From Chrysemys picta bellii (taxonomy: Eukaryota; Chordata; Testudines; Emydidae): a stretch of 64,000 nucleotides of DNA. The notes under the pieces were generated by a model. The model searched no databases and was not told the DNA's origin. It saw nothing but the letters and a program-made list of their open reading frames with translations. Shown one piece after another: positions 21,480 to 33,499 of this stretch. Every line of letters begins with the position of its first letter. The first letter of the stretch is position 1. A program made the position numbers and the translations under genes. Location: contig NC_088792.1 in NCBI RefSeq assembly GCF_011386835.1, positions 236,536,394 to 236,600,393 on the forward strand. Reading direction: 5' to 3'.

Positions 21480-24400
21480 TGGTCAGCTAAGATAAGGAGC
21501 TGTGTGAGGGAAAGAGGGGAAATCTAATTTACATATGAGCAGCAACACAACTTTCAAGTGGGAAGCTGGGTTTTTCTTTCTGGCATTGTGGAGTGAGATA
21601 ATCTTCTTTCAGAAGGCCAGATGAAAGTTAATCTGAATACAGTCTTTTACTCTACTCTAGTGAAATGTCTTAACTACATACCTTTAGTAAGATTATATGT
21701 GACCTCCTACAAAATTTTCCACCAATTTGAATCTATATTGCCTCCATAAGAGACAATGATAGCTGGATAAAAAAGGTGTGATCAGATTTGTGATTGGTGC
21801 TCCATTACCAGGAAATAACACAACTTTCAGTGCAAGGTGTTGCTATAAGGATGTACACTAGTATGCTTAGATTTTTTTATAGTAAAAAACATAGTTTTGT
21901 TTCTGTGGAATTCATTTGTTTAGATTAAAGTACTGTTCAATCAAGCTTGGGCTGTAGACAGCCTGAGCATCCATAGAATGTTCTAAGTAAGGAAATGTAC
22001 AACACCTTTCAAAATCCAAAAGCAATAAATACATTCCAATTTACAGATGTCACTTCCCTCATTTTTGTATGGTAATCAATTAATTACTAAAATATGTTAA
22101 AAGACTTACATCCATAATCGTACTGTTTTCATTCAATACGCAAGTAGGGCAATTGATGTGAATCCCAACATCTGGCAATCAGAGTGTTTTAATGAGTTAC
22201 TTTTTAAAGAAATGTCTGTCTGCCGGAGGGGGTCAACAATGCAATTAGGCACATTAGCACTTTCTTAGTCATTTGGGGGTATTTTTCATGAGAAAATGTG
22301 ATTGGTGCAAGCTGTAAAATGTTTGCACTTTTCGAAGATGAAAAATCCTCACACATTTGTATTTCAGCTACACAGAGACGGCTTTGGGAGAATGACATGT
22401 GCAAGTTGCACATACACATTTGTAACAATTTCTCAGTGTCTGTTTGCAAGATTTAAAGCTTCAGTCTTCTTAAGACTGACGATATCTACAGTAGTTTATG
22501 AAGTTTCTCTTTTTGTCAAAAATAATACTTTCAGAAACAATATTAAAAAATGGGTTTCTGATTAATGTCAATGACTATCTTCAACTCTCCATGCTGGTTT
22601 ATGAATTATTTAAAACTAAAATAAACCATATAAAATTAAAGAAATTGTTAAAGCTGCTGTAGTATGCATTTGTATTTGTTTTGCAACCAATAATTGGACT
22701 TGTCAGCAATCTTGGTTTTTTAAGGACCTCCTGTTTTTAACTGATTTTATTATATATAACATAATTCATTGGGTTCTTTTACGTACTTATTAATGCCATT
22801 CTAACAATTGAAGTGTATAGGAATCATTTCAGGATTTTTTTTAATTAAACATACTTCAGCAAAGCTGTCTAGTTCTACATCTTCATCTTGAAACTGATGA
22901 ATATTCAGTAATAGGACCAAAAATAAATTCTTTTGTTTCGCTGAGAATTGTATTTCTATTAATGTTGAAAATTCTGCAATCATGTTATGTTACTTGTGAA
23001 TAATACCTAATGTCTTTTCAGAAAATTGGATGTCATGGTTAGGAATGAAATTCTTACAATAATGTAAATGTGTACATTTGTGTATTATTTGCATGGTTTT
23101 GCATGTACCAATTATATATGTATATATATTTCTCTTTTCTCCTCTTTTACAAAATAATAAAAATTCTTTAAGCTTAAAAAATGAAAGAAATTAAATATTA
23201 GCATAATGTAGTTAGCATGCAGAAATGTCTAATTATTTTGTTATAAGACAAAACCATTGTCTACAAAAGTTTCTAATGTAATTTAAACGCTTCTGTTGCA
23301 GAGTGGTTTATCATAGCATCTTAAAATAAACTCAGTTGTGCAATAACTAAATTTAATTCTAAGTATTTTTCAGCAGTAGGGATTCTGAAGTATTAAGATT
23401 GGTTTTACTGAAACAGTGAACTTTGTGTGCTTTTCTGCCATCAGCCTATGAATATAATTTCTGCTGATTTAAGAATCCTATATCAGGGCAGTAAGTATGC
23501 AATTAGCTCTAGTTTAAGTGATAGCAACATGCTGTAAATAAGATTCTTAATTGTGTTTGCAAGATTAAAATTCAGTCTCATTGGGTTTTTTTCCTTATTT
23601 CTTTGGTGGCATTGTGGTACATTCGCATTGCTACCTCTAAATGAATGTCAACTTGTTTTACCTCGACTGCAGCCGATCGATACTTCATTAGGCTGAATTG
23701 TCTTGTGCCCATGCAACCTTGAAGCTGTGGCTTAATTACCACCCGTATTATGCCGTGGCTCAGAGAGCTGTGCTCAGCTGTGTCAGTTTTGAACAAAAGC
23801 CATGCTGTTGCCTGTATTTAGAAAAAATGGACTTTTGAACGGAAGAACTGTAATATTTTCTAAGTTGACAATTCATGATGATAACCACCTGTATAATGTG
23901 CGTGTAGCTTCCAGTAAGTTTGCCTTTTAAAATATTTCAACTTATTACAAAACTTTTAAAAGACTTTTGCTTTTCATGTTCAGCCTATCGTTGATTTAAG
24001 ATAATTTTAAATTAATGGCAAAGTAACATTCATCTGAAAGAGAAGACAGGGGAAAGTGCAGTCAAATGGCAATCATGACAAATGACATCTCTTGTCTGAG
24101 AGTCATTTTTCCTCACTAGACTGATTTGTCATCCTCACTTTTGACATTTTTCATCCTGCTATGAAATCACATTGACAGACTAAGATATTTCTACACTTAA
24201 CAATGGGCCACAGAAGATGGTTCCAATGCCTTCATTTATTTTTGTTTTACAGTTAAATGTTTGATTGGTAAGCAACTAAACTCCGGTGGCCAAATCCCAT
24301 CCTCCTTGTCCAATGTAATATTAATAATGAACTATAATTGGAAAGTAAAGGTTGTAGTTTCATTTGCATATGATTGTCATGCAACTCAGATGAACATGAA

Positions 24401-25525
24401 CCCATCTACTGAGCAGAATTCTCCATCTGGGAGTAATGTCCCATTCTAAGTGAGGGTTGCTAGGCACAGTTGTAACTGTGAAGAATTCCTACACGTTGTG
24501 TCAATTGATTGAGGATCTTTTCCTGGAGATCAAGGCTGTGATTTCATTCTTCTGAACATAGGCAACAGGGTTAGGAGTAGAGGGAGCTCAGAATCCCCCC
24601 TCCCCCATTCTGTCTCTGCCTTGTCATTTTCTGAGCCACCGTACCACACACCCATGTGTGAACTCAGCAAGCAAAGCCCCATGTCCAGCGGCACCAGAGA
24701 CAGGAATGGGGATAGGGTGGGGTGGTGAAAGGGCCCTGTCTGTGTGCTGGATTCCTGGCAGGTGGAGCTAGATTCCTCAGTCCCAGCACAGGGCACTGGC
24801 TCTGGGCTCATAAGTGGCACTTCCTGGTAAGGTTGTAGTTTGAAAAGTGCCAGTTGTGGGAAGCTCTGTTGGGCGCGGAGGCTCAGTAGCCATGTCTGGA
24901 GTGGACCACAGGGGAAGAGGAGCTGTGGTGTCCTGGGAGTCCCAGCAGGTGAGCAGGAGAATCCTGTCCGAGTGGATATCCTGGGAGGTGGTTCCAGGGG
25001 AGGAGAAGGGGCTGGGACAGAGCAGAGAGTAGAGCCCCCCCATTGGGGATCAGGATGAGTTTGCTGGGATGGGGAGAGGATTCCTGGGGGAAAGAGCCGA
25101 CCCTCTTAAATATATCCTCTTTGATATTCGGAGGAAATACCTCAAATGCCCCTAAATTTTTGACATGCCTCTTTAAGGCGTCCTTAAAATCGTAATTTAG
25201 CACTATTTCATTATAGGAAAATAAAGACCTTAACTTTTTGTTCAACTCTCTTCTCTATGAATGTAGCATGTTTGATTTGCCCCACTTTGAGACATAATGT
25301 TAGGCTAGATCCACCTAATAAATGCAACATCTTTGTTCATTCTCACTTGAATATCAACAAGTGATAACATGCAACACTGTCTCTAGTTACCTGCGCATTG
25401 GGTTTAAATAATATACATTTTGCATGCCTTCTCAGTCAGCGCAGTTTGGTGTACACTACTACTGTGTTACCTAGTTGCAGACTATAGCTTTTGCATTTGC
25501 CAGCTCTTTCACCAGCAAAATTAGT
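21480..25525. other. repeat-poor noncoding DNA
   Basis: Few recognisable repeats and no gene. The 22200-24200 part is AT-rich but of high complexity, with no long open frame. It has the texture of conserved noncoding DNA near developmental genes, though conservation cannot be judged from one sequence. The 24530-25110 part is G-rich on the plus strand and gives several overlapping open frames without domains. Confidence 0.4.
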
Positions 25526-25529
25526 CCAG

Positions 25530-25640
25530 AATCCTATTAAACAGTATTTAACAAGGTTCGGAGTTTGGCATACAGCGACCTCAGCCTGCTTAGTAACATG
25601 GTAAACACATCATTAAACATCCTTTTAACTATGCCTAATG
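25530..25640 (-). mobile_element. fragment of the repeat at 19105-21475
   Basis: Read on the minus strand, GTTAAAAGGATGTTTAATGA, TTACTAAGCAGGCTGAGGTC and GCTGTATGCCAAACT match 21323-21391 closely. Only this roughly 110-bp piece near the polyadenylation region is clear; neighbouring sequence does not align by eye. Confidence 0.7.
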
Positions 25641-26438
25641 TTATATGCTCTCTTATGGTACCTCTAACAGGAAAGTAAAGGCAAATAACTTTACCTTTCA
25701 ATATAATTAGTGAATTGTTTGTTCCCTAACACATCTCTCGAACTTTCTAGAATATAAGATTGTGCTCACATTCAAATTCATATCTGGGTTTCAAGTTTCG
25801 TTGTCCCCCTTAATAGCAGAGGTTTCCAATGTTCCTTTCCTCACACTCATCTCCCAACTGACTCCAGCCCAGATGCAAATCTCCACTGGGCAAAATGAGG
25901 ATGGGGGGACCCAGCAGAATTGTTATCTGTGATACAGGGAGTGCAGACACCCTATATGCAGCCTATACAAATCCTGCCCCATTTGTGCCAAAAAATCACA
26001 CCAGTTCCACTATGTCTGAGGCCCATTGCACCACAGAGAAGGGTTAGTATTTGATATAGTCTTTCTGCGTATATATGAGACAGCACTACTAGTCATTTTT
26101 GACAGAAATTTAGAAATTCCTCTCCAGTGAGTTTATTATGGGTGCGTGAACTGGTTTGGACAAATAACCAACTGGGACAATGTTCACAGCTCCATCTAGT
26201 TTGAAAAAGTTTTGTTAAAAAATAGCTTTAATCGAAGTTCTGTTTACTTCTATACTTCTTGATTCCAGCCATAAACGGAAGCAGAAAGGCCATGATGCTA
26301 TAAAAATAGATGCAGCTCATTATATTTGTAGCCTAACTGGAAGCAGAAATGATGGAAAACTTGAAAGAGAACTGAATCTTAGGAGATTCCAGTTCAGTCT
26401 TGCAAACACAAGAAGTCTGAAAAAGGTCTGGATAACCA

Positions 26439-26876
26439 TCAACATTTGTGGGTGCTAGGCCAAATCAGATATTCCTGCTTTTGATCCCATGAAGGGAAAC
26501 AACTTGATTGAAATCTTGCATGCTTTCTTGAGTAGAGAGCTTTGTAGAACATGACATACACAAGCATCCAAAATTTGAACAGAGCAGTGCCAGACCTATC
26601 ACAAAACTCTACAAACCGACTGCCAGAATTGAGAATTTCACACCCTATGTGATCATTAAATGTAAGGGAGGGAGGGACTGTGCGGTGTTGGTAGTCATTA
26701 CTTGTGTACATCCCTTCCGTACTTTCTTCTGCCAATCCAAATGTATGTGCAACAGAAAGCCATAGTGGAGTGTAGATGGCTGTAGCAATCCTAAAGCAAT
26801 GTGTATTTGGCACTACTTGTTGAGGCTTATGTTTCAACAAAATGTTTCCATAACTATTCAGATTAACAGTTCCCAA
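26439..26876 (-). pseudogene. possible PIF/Harbinger transposase remnant
   Basis: The 145-codon minus-strand frame contains FRIATAIYTPLWLSVAHTFG followed by LAEESTEG. This resembles the helix-turn-helix of HARBI1-like transposases (consensus idea: hydrophobic A-x-A-x-Y, then S-V, FG-x, ST-V). Catalytic acidic residues with clear context are not visible, and the downstream part could be out of frame. It could also be chance similarity. Confidence 0.35.
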
Positions 26877-27129
26877 AAATGGATTTGCTTTGTTACCATG
26901 TTGGCAAGTAATCTGATACTGTCAAGAGTGGTGAAAAATGTGTGTTCATTGAAATATTACAAATAATTGTTGTTCGTGTGTGTTGGAATGGTCAATACTT
27001 CCTGCAGAAATTGGATGCTGGGCCAGCTAGTCTCCTGTCATGTCTTTCCATCTATTAATTGTAAGATTTTTCAGTAGTGCCCATCATCATAATGACATGG
27101 AGAAAGAGATATTGGTATAATATGGAGTA

Positions 27130-27770
27130 ATAATATGGTTTCTCCTAGAATACTAAGTTCTGTTCTGGTCGCCCTGTCTCAAACAAGATGTAGCAGGATT
27201 GAGAGCAAAGTGACAAAAATGACTAATCTCATGGAGAGACTTCCATATGTTAAGCAACTTAAAATACTGGGACTGATTAGGGAGGAGACAAAGAGGGGGC
27301 AAGGCTGGGAAATACAAAATAATGAATGGTATAGACAAGGTAAATTGTGCGCTTCTATTTGACACTTCTCATAATACATGAACAAGGGGACATCTGATGC
27401 AGTTAAAAGACAAGACTTTATCACAACTCATAATGAACTGGTGAATCTCATTGCCACAGTATATCATTCAGACTAAACGGCTAATAGGATTCAGAAAAAG
27501 ATTAGATGGTATTTATATGGATAATGAGAACAATCATAGTTACATTGCATAGGATATAAAATAAATAAATAAATAAATAAATAAAATCAGATGGGGTATA
27601 TGTTTCAGGGTATAAGCCAACCTCTGACTGACAAGTGTTAGAAAGAAACATGAGTATTCCATAATTGAACAGTATGAGGTTTCATGCACATTCCTCTGAA
27701 GTACTGATATTGGTCACCACCAGAGACAGGGTACCAGCCTGGATGGAACAATTTCACTAATCCTTAAAGG
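27130..27770 (+). mobile_element. CR1/L3-type LINE 3' region
   Basis: GTTCTGTTCTGGTCGCCCTG, GAGAGACTTCCATATG, AGGGAGGAGACAAAGAGGG, AATGAATGGTATAGACAAGG and later CTCATTGCCACAG follow the well-known order of the CR1/L3 ORF2 end. The stretch from TTCAGAAAAAGATTAGATGG to the final CCTCTGAAGTACTGATATTG is its 3' UTR. Substitutions and indels are numerous. A (TAAA)n tract at about 27558-27585 interrupts it. Confidence 0.8.
27558..27586. repeat. (AAAT)n microsatellite
   Basis: About seven AAAT units lie inside the CR1/L3 fragment. Confidence 0.9.
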
Positions 27771-27826
27771 CGGCCAAAATTAAAGCTGAGTATTGCATAT
27801 TAAATTGTCCAAAGCTAGAAATCAAG

Positions 27827-27828
<2 letters not shown>

Positions 27829-27889
<61 letters not shown>
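27829..27889. repeat. (TA)n microsatellite
   Basis: About 30 uninterrupted TA dinucleotides. Being self-complementary, the tract can extrude as a hairpin or cruciform and is likely length-variable. It produces an artefactual frame of alternating Ile-Tyr on the minus strand. Confidence 0.98.
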
Positions 27890-27892
<3 letters not shown>

Positions 27893-28214
27893 AGATGTGT
27901 TGTCATGTCTCCAAAGTCTGTGACTGAGAAGATCAAACAGTTTTCAGCTCTCCAATAACCTTTCCAAAATACCATTGTGACAGTAATGAAGTTACTGAAG
28001 AACAGATCCTTGCCTCCATACAGAAGCCTAGTACAAAGAAAACTTTACATTGTGTGCTATCAGGTTTGGCCACTAGTTGTTGAAACTCTTATCCTAAAAG
28101 GAGATATATTAGGTAAAAGCTGTGAGAAAAATCATCATAAGAGTTGGATTTGCAGATTTAAATGGCTAGGGAATAGGAATTGGTTATGGGCCTTTAACAT
28201 CTTAGGCCTCAGTT

Positions 28215-28359
28215 CAGTATAGCTTTTTAAGGCCCGTATAGCTTTTGACAATGCCCTGGCTGGGATGATTTAGTTGGTGTTGGTCCTGCGTTAAGCAGGG
28301 GATTGGACTAGATGACCGCCTGAGGTTTCTTCCAACCCCAATATTCTATGATTCTATAG
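28215..28359 (+). mobile_element. CR1 LINE 3' end with octamer tail
   Basis: GCTGGGATGATTTAGTTGG, GTCCTGCGTTAAGCAGGGGA, TTGGACTAGATGACCGCCTG and AGGTTTCTTCCAACCCCAA, ending with ATTCTATGATTCTATAG, are the classic CR1 3' UTR with its ATTCTATG tandem tail. It is 5'-truncated, as is usual for CR1. Confidence 0.92.
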
Positions 28360-28854
28360 CTCAGGTCAATAGTAATTGGGTAGCTAGTCTTTTTGCTAAT
28401 ACCCGTGTCCATATTACAAATATACACCTTTGTTATTAATCTCTGCATCGAGGCCAAATATTGGATGGATCATGAAGACTGAACCTTTCTCTTATACTAG
28501 AGGTGATCCCTCCATGAAATGGTTGGGGCAGGTTGATATAAGGGAGGTTTCACTGCTTTTACCCTTGCTGAGCTGTTTGTGAATAAATGGAAGACTGAAC
28601 CTTTCATGGTCACTAACAAGCCCTTAATACTTTCCATCCCCAGTCAATAACTTTTCTTTCCCGAGTGTAATGTTATGTTCCATAGTGCAGAGTAGTAATA
28701 ATCTTGCACATCGGAGACTGGGGTGTGGCCTTCGTGAATTGCAACTCAACATAAGCTCTGAGTGCAATGCTATGACAAAAAAGGCTAATGCATCCTTGGC
28801 TGTATAAATAGGAGAGTTGTGGGTTGGAATAGGGAGGTGCTAAAGGACTCTTTC

Positions 28855-29167
28855 ATCTAGCCGAGAAAGGCACAACAAGAACCATGGCTGGAAGCTGAAG
28901 CCTAACAGATTCAAATGAGAAATTAGGCATCAATTTTTTACAGTGAGGATGATTAACCACTGAAACAAGCTACCAAAGGAAGTGGTGGTTTTTCCCTTTC
29001 TTGGTGTTTTCAGATCAAGACCGATATTCTTCTGGAAGACATACTTTAGCCAAACACAAGTTACTGGGCTCGTTATAGGGAAAGTGAGTGAAATTAAATG
29101 CCCTGTAATATGAAGATCAGACTAGATTATCTAATTATCCCTTCTGGTCTTAAACTCTATGTATCTC
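28855..29167 (+). mobile_element. CR1 LINE 3' end, second subfamily
   Basis: GGCACAACAAGAACC, GGAAGCTGAAGCCTAACAG, AAGGAAGTGGTGGTTTTTCC, ATCAGACTAGATTATCTAAT and CCCTTCTGGTCTTAAACTCT give the terminal ORF2/3' UTR of a CR1 subfamily. The end, CTATGTATCTC, is a decayed form of the terminal tandem repeat. The body is on the same strand as the CR1 at 28215 but is a different subfamily. Confidence 0.88.
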
Positions 29168-29929
29168 TTAATGACTCAAGATCCTGTATCTGCTGATTTA
29201 AATGTCTCACCCAAGGCCTAACTACTGGCAACTGTAAACTTAGAGCCTGATATGATGATATGAATTGAAAGATGTTACACTTAATTTAAAAAAAAAGGAA
29301 ATATATCAACAATTTTCTGCAAATGCATTTCAGGAAATAAAACTAGACATTAAAAATGTCATTAGAAAATATTTTTATTACACAGATACAGAAATGGACA
29401 GCAGTCATCTTCTGAATAAACAATACAAGTTGAGGAAATATAGTAGAGAAATATCTCTTGTACCAAGAACACATTTTAAAACTATTACAAATTGAAGAAG
29501 ATTCAAGAACTTGTTCAATCCCTGGAACATTTCATCTATAAGGAGAGCAACTCTGGGGATAAATATTCCTACCCTTTGTAGTTGTTATGAAATCTCAGTA
29601 CATATTCTGACTACATTTTAGCTATAGGATGATTTCTGTTAAATGACTGGACTGTTTAGTATGAAATAATTCTATTTTTTCCTAGCTGATAAATTCCAAG
29701 TAAGAAGAACATTTTATATTTTAGAAACAAAAGTTTGTTTAAATTATATAGCCAGTGAAATAATTAAGTATATATAGCATAGTTTTTAAGTCTTTCTTCA
29801 AGCTTAATTATACCTTATAAAAGTCATTAGTTCATCAGTACTGAGTGTTTTTTAAGGATTTGATTGAGCTAGATTGTTTGGGGCTATTTATTCTGGGTTT
29901 TTTTAAAGTTGTCTCAATGTCGGTATTTA

Positions 29930-30790
29930 ATTTATAACATCACTGTTATAAATGTCACATGTTTGGAGACTAAACTGCTGTCTATCGTAGATAGAGAACA
30001 GGAGGGAGTGAAGTGTTACCAATGTCCAATGCCCCTGCAGTGTCAGGGAATTGATTACATGAGATATGCCCAGATGATCCTAGTAGGTAATCCAAGCTCC
30101 ATGCTGTAGAAGAAAATCCACTCTCTTCCCCCCAATCCCCTCAAAGTCCCTGCCAATCTGACCTGGGGGGGAAATTCCTGCCTGACCCTCAATCTAGTGA
30201 TCAACTGGTCCCTGAGCATGTGAGCAAGACTCACTAGCGAGGCATCTAATAATAAAGATTTTCTGTACTACTGCAAAGCACTGGTCTACCCAGTCCAGTG
30301 TCCTATATTCAGCTGTAGCCAATCCCTGATGGTTCAGGGGAAGGGGAGAAATCCAGAATATATCTTGCTAACTGTCCGGGCGGGGGGGGGGGGGGGGGGG
30401 GGGAGGAATCCTTCTGACCCTTTTAGGTAACTGGTTGTAGACTTGAAACATGAGATTTCATTATAATCATTGTCTTAATGCAGAGAGGTGCATGTTATAT
30501 GCATGTTCAGGGCAATGCACAGCTTCCTGTTCTCTTCATGATCCATGGAGAATTTTTCCCGAAAGCTGAATGAAAGCCTATATTTTAGAAAGATATTTAA
30601 TTTCATTTTGAAGACCCCAAGTGATGTTGAATCCATTGACAAACTATTCCAGTGTTTAATTACCCCCATTGCTAGGAAATTGCATCTTATTTCAAGGTTG
30701 AATTTGTCTAACTTCAGCTTCTAGGTATTGGTTCTCATTATGCATTTGTCTGAGAGCTCTCCCATTTGAGCTTAATTTCCCAGCACATCT
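29930..30790 (-). mobile_element. one or two antisense CR1 3' fragments
   Basis: On the minus strand, GAAGCTGAAGTTAGACAAAT, AATTAAACACTGGAATAG and GGATTCAACATCACTTGGGG (30560-30740) match a CR1 3' region. TCAGGGATTGGCTACAGC, GACACTGGACTGGGTAGACC and GTTGATCACTAGATTGAGGG, then GGCAGGAATTTCCCC (30160-30360), match CR1/L3 3' UTRs. The order suggests two overlapping or adjacent insertions. A 22-G run (30382-30403) sits between the blocks. Confidence 0.75.
30382..30403. repeat. poly-G run
   Basis: Twenty-two consecutive G on the plus strand, within an antisense CR1 region. The run can form G-quadruplex structures and is prone to length error in sequencing. Confidence 0.95.
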
Positions 30791-30799
30791 CACTGTCAT

Positions 30800-32395
30800 G
30801 CAAGTCTAGCTCTGTTACACTCAAAACTTATTCTGAACCGTAACTAGCTCTGATTTGGGGTTAACTTTCTTTTCCTCCTCTTAAATTTCATTCTTCTACA
30901 TCTGCAATTTTGAGTGCTCAGGCATGGAAGCAGATCTGTTGAAAGCCGTTTGTGAAAAGCGTTCTTGGTGAGGAAATCCACTGCAACTCAGAAAGGGCAA
31001 GTATCCTGCTTATATGCAGGTGGAATGTAAATCAGATGAGATGAAAATCAACTCTCAGTTCAGGATCAGAGTATGAAGCTTCCCACTGTGAACAGTATTT
31101 CAGCCAATAGATTTGAATAGAATTTGTATCTCCTCTGCCTGAGTTAAAGAGGTAAGGGGACCACTGGACCCATGTGTCCCAGCATGGATCTGTGTCTCCT
31201 TCCTTATACCCTTCTGTGGCATGACAAGAGTGCAGGCTCTCATGTACATCCAATGCACCCCCGAGCTATTTGGTATAGAGGGCTTGTGCTAGCCCTCCAT
31301 TCCATGGCTCTTCCTTATAAGGAAAAGCTCTTTCCAGCCCAGTTTTACAATCTCCATTTTTTTCAAAGATGCTTCAGAAAAGAACCTGAACTTTTAGATG
31401 CTTTCTGGACTGAGGTTCCAAACCCTTAAAATCCACCCCAAGCTAACTAGAGGGCTTTTTGAATTAAGTAAATATTGATATGTTCAAGTGATGATGCTGA
31501 ATTTGGCATGGTCATTGATACTGGAAAAGAGACCAAAATCAGGGAAAGTCAGAAAAAACTAGGGGAAATGTCTATGAGAACAGAGTGCTAATGAAGTGTG
31601 TGTTTAAATCGGTTTGTGATGGACCACTCAACGGAGAGTAGTTGTACTTCTGTTTTGTCTGGATTTTCTGTCATGGAAGATGAGGTGGTCATTGCTGATG
31701 TTGAAACTGGTATATATTCGATATTCTTTATCCACAACATTTTAGAAAAAAAAAGCCAAATAATACTAACAGACCCTAATAAGAAATAGGATGTTTTTAA
31801 AAATTGATGAAATTTTTGTTTTGAAAGTGAAATTCTTTGGGTGGATGGAGAATAATTAATCTCTGATCACCAGAAGCTTATTGAATTTGTTGATGCTGAT
31901 TGTGGGGTTTTTATTGTCTCATTTTTTTGTTCCCTACTATATCCTGGCTTAGTTTGCTTTTGCTGATGTATAAAACCAGCTCTAAAACCATTTTCAAAGA
32001 GTTGTAAATAGAATTGTCTGTTAAGGTCAGTTCTGTAATGTTACCTGTGAACTCTTGCGTTTAATTGGGCTGCAGCTGAATCTGTGCATAGGCAGTGGAG
32101 CTTACAAACTCATTGGTTCTTTTTACATTGTATTTATCTTTCTTGTCTCAGCTTTTTATGCAGGCTTCAAGCTATTGCAAATCTGAGGGATTGTATTCCT
32201 ATAATGGAGAGTAATATGATTTGTAAGCAGTGCTGGATGTGTTAATTCCAGAACAAACAGTCAAAGGAGAGTATATGTAAATGTAGCGTTGGCTTATACA
32301 ACACCGTGATGACAAAATGAGTAGCATATCTTGAGAGTCAACTTGTCACACTATACAAAAGTAAGAAGATAAAAGGCTCATAGTTTAGGCAATTA
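30800..32395. other. noncoding DNA, no gene seen
   Basis: Short open frames only (up to 85 codons), none with a domain. No repeat with clear ends was recognised. Confidence 0.5.
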
Positions 32396-32399
32396 TGCC

Positions 32400-32590
32400 C
32401 AGATTTTAAAAGTATTTAAGTGTGATTGTCCCTAACTGATTTAGGAGCCTCTCATTTTCAGAAGTGATGTAGACACTTAGAGCCTGAATTCCATTCACTA
32501 TCAATGGGATTTCAACTCCTAAATATCTAAATATCTTTTGAAAATGACACTTAGGCACCTGAATCAGTTAGGCCTTGCATTACTGAGCAC
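32400..32590. repeat. degenerate palindromic interspersed repeat
   Basis: CAGATTTTAAAAGTATTTAAG and the downstream TCTTTTGAAAATGACACTTAG are mirrored in orientation, with AACTGATTTAGGAGCC and CACCTGAATCAGTTAGG in the arms. This resembles a common sauropsid palindromic MITE. The copy is old. Confidence 0.5.
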
Positions 32591-32819
32591 AGCAACGCCT
32601 CCTTGCTAGGGGCTGATGTAACTCCATTGATATAAGTGACCTGTTTATGCAAAGGGGTTAATTTGGCATGTAAAGTAGTTATGCTTAAAAGCTATGGGGT
32701 ATATAACATCACAGTGGAAATTTGACCATCATGGAAAGAGCCTCACTTTGATTTTTGGGGAAAAGTATAAGGTATGTTAAAAGTCACAAAGCAAGGTTAG
32801 CATATCATGTATAGCAACT

Positions 32820-33480
32820 GTGACAATCAGGGTACAGACATCTCAAGGGGAGATCAGAAGGTTTGAACCCCCCAAATAAGCAGTTCAATCACTGAAAGCA
32901 TACAGTGTTATTTCACTGTAAGAGTGTATTGAGTAAGATCTTTTATGAAAGCTTGTAACACACTGAACTCATTATAAGGCGTGTATATAGGTTATGATTA
33001 TGAAGGTTTGTGTGCGTATGTATAAAAATTTTTAATTGTAACTGCGGTGTGACTTCAGCATCCCCTCTCAACAGGGTGGTGAAGCAATCAGGCAGGGTAG
33101 GGCAACTTCCCCAACTGGCTTCAAGCACCAAGCCCAGGAAGAAACAATGAGGAACCATCAAAGTAAATTGGAACAGCTTGAAACTGAAAAGAAAAGCCCA
33201 CTCTCTGAAAACTAAGAAAGGAGGGAGTTGTCCCCACTTTGAATTTCTATAGCGACTGAAGAAAAAAAAAACCTGGAAACTCTTTTAAAATGGAAGGGGT
33301 TTGAACTGAAGATCATCCAGAAGTTGGGAGACAGTCTCAAGGCAGGAGGCTATCCGTGAACACTGAATCTGTACTATAGCTAGGGAGTATACTGGGAAAC
33401 TGTTTTAATGCAGTAGGTAACTCTTATTAGAAAAGTGTGTGTCATTAGAAAAGGTTCTAGAGCACTTAATTTTACAGCGA
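32820..33480 (+). mobile_element. possible LTR fragment upstream of a LINE
   Basis: GGTACAGACATCTC to ACTGGGAAACTG reads like LTR-derived or retroelement leader sequence of turtle type, judged only by general resemblance. It ends just before LINE coding sequence begins. No termini, target duplication or signal were confirmed. Confidence 0.3.
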
Positions 33481-33499
33481 ATAACACCAGAGTTGTAAA

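Noticed and set aside
24530..25245. Several overlapping frames of 61-120 codons
   Set aside because: G/C-rich sequence with frames on both strands, none with a motif; likely chance.
27757..27975. 72-codon minus-strand open frame
   Set aside because: Most of it is the translation of the TA microsatellite (alternating Ile and Tyr), so it is not a gene.
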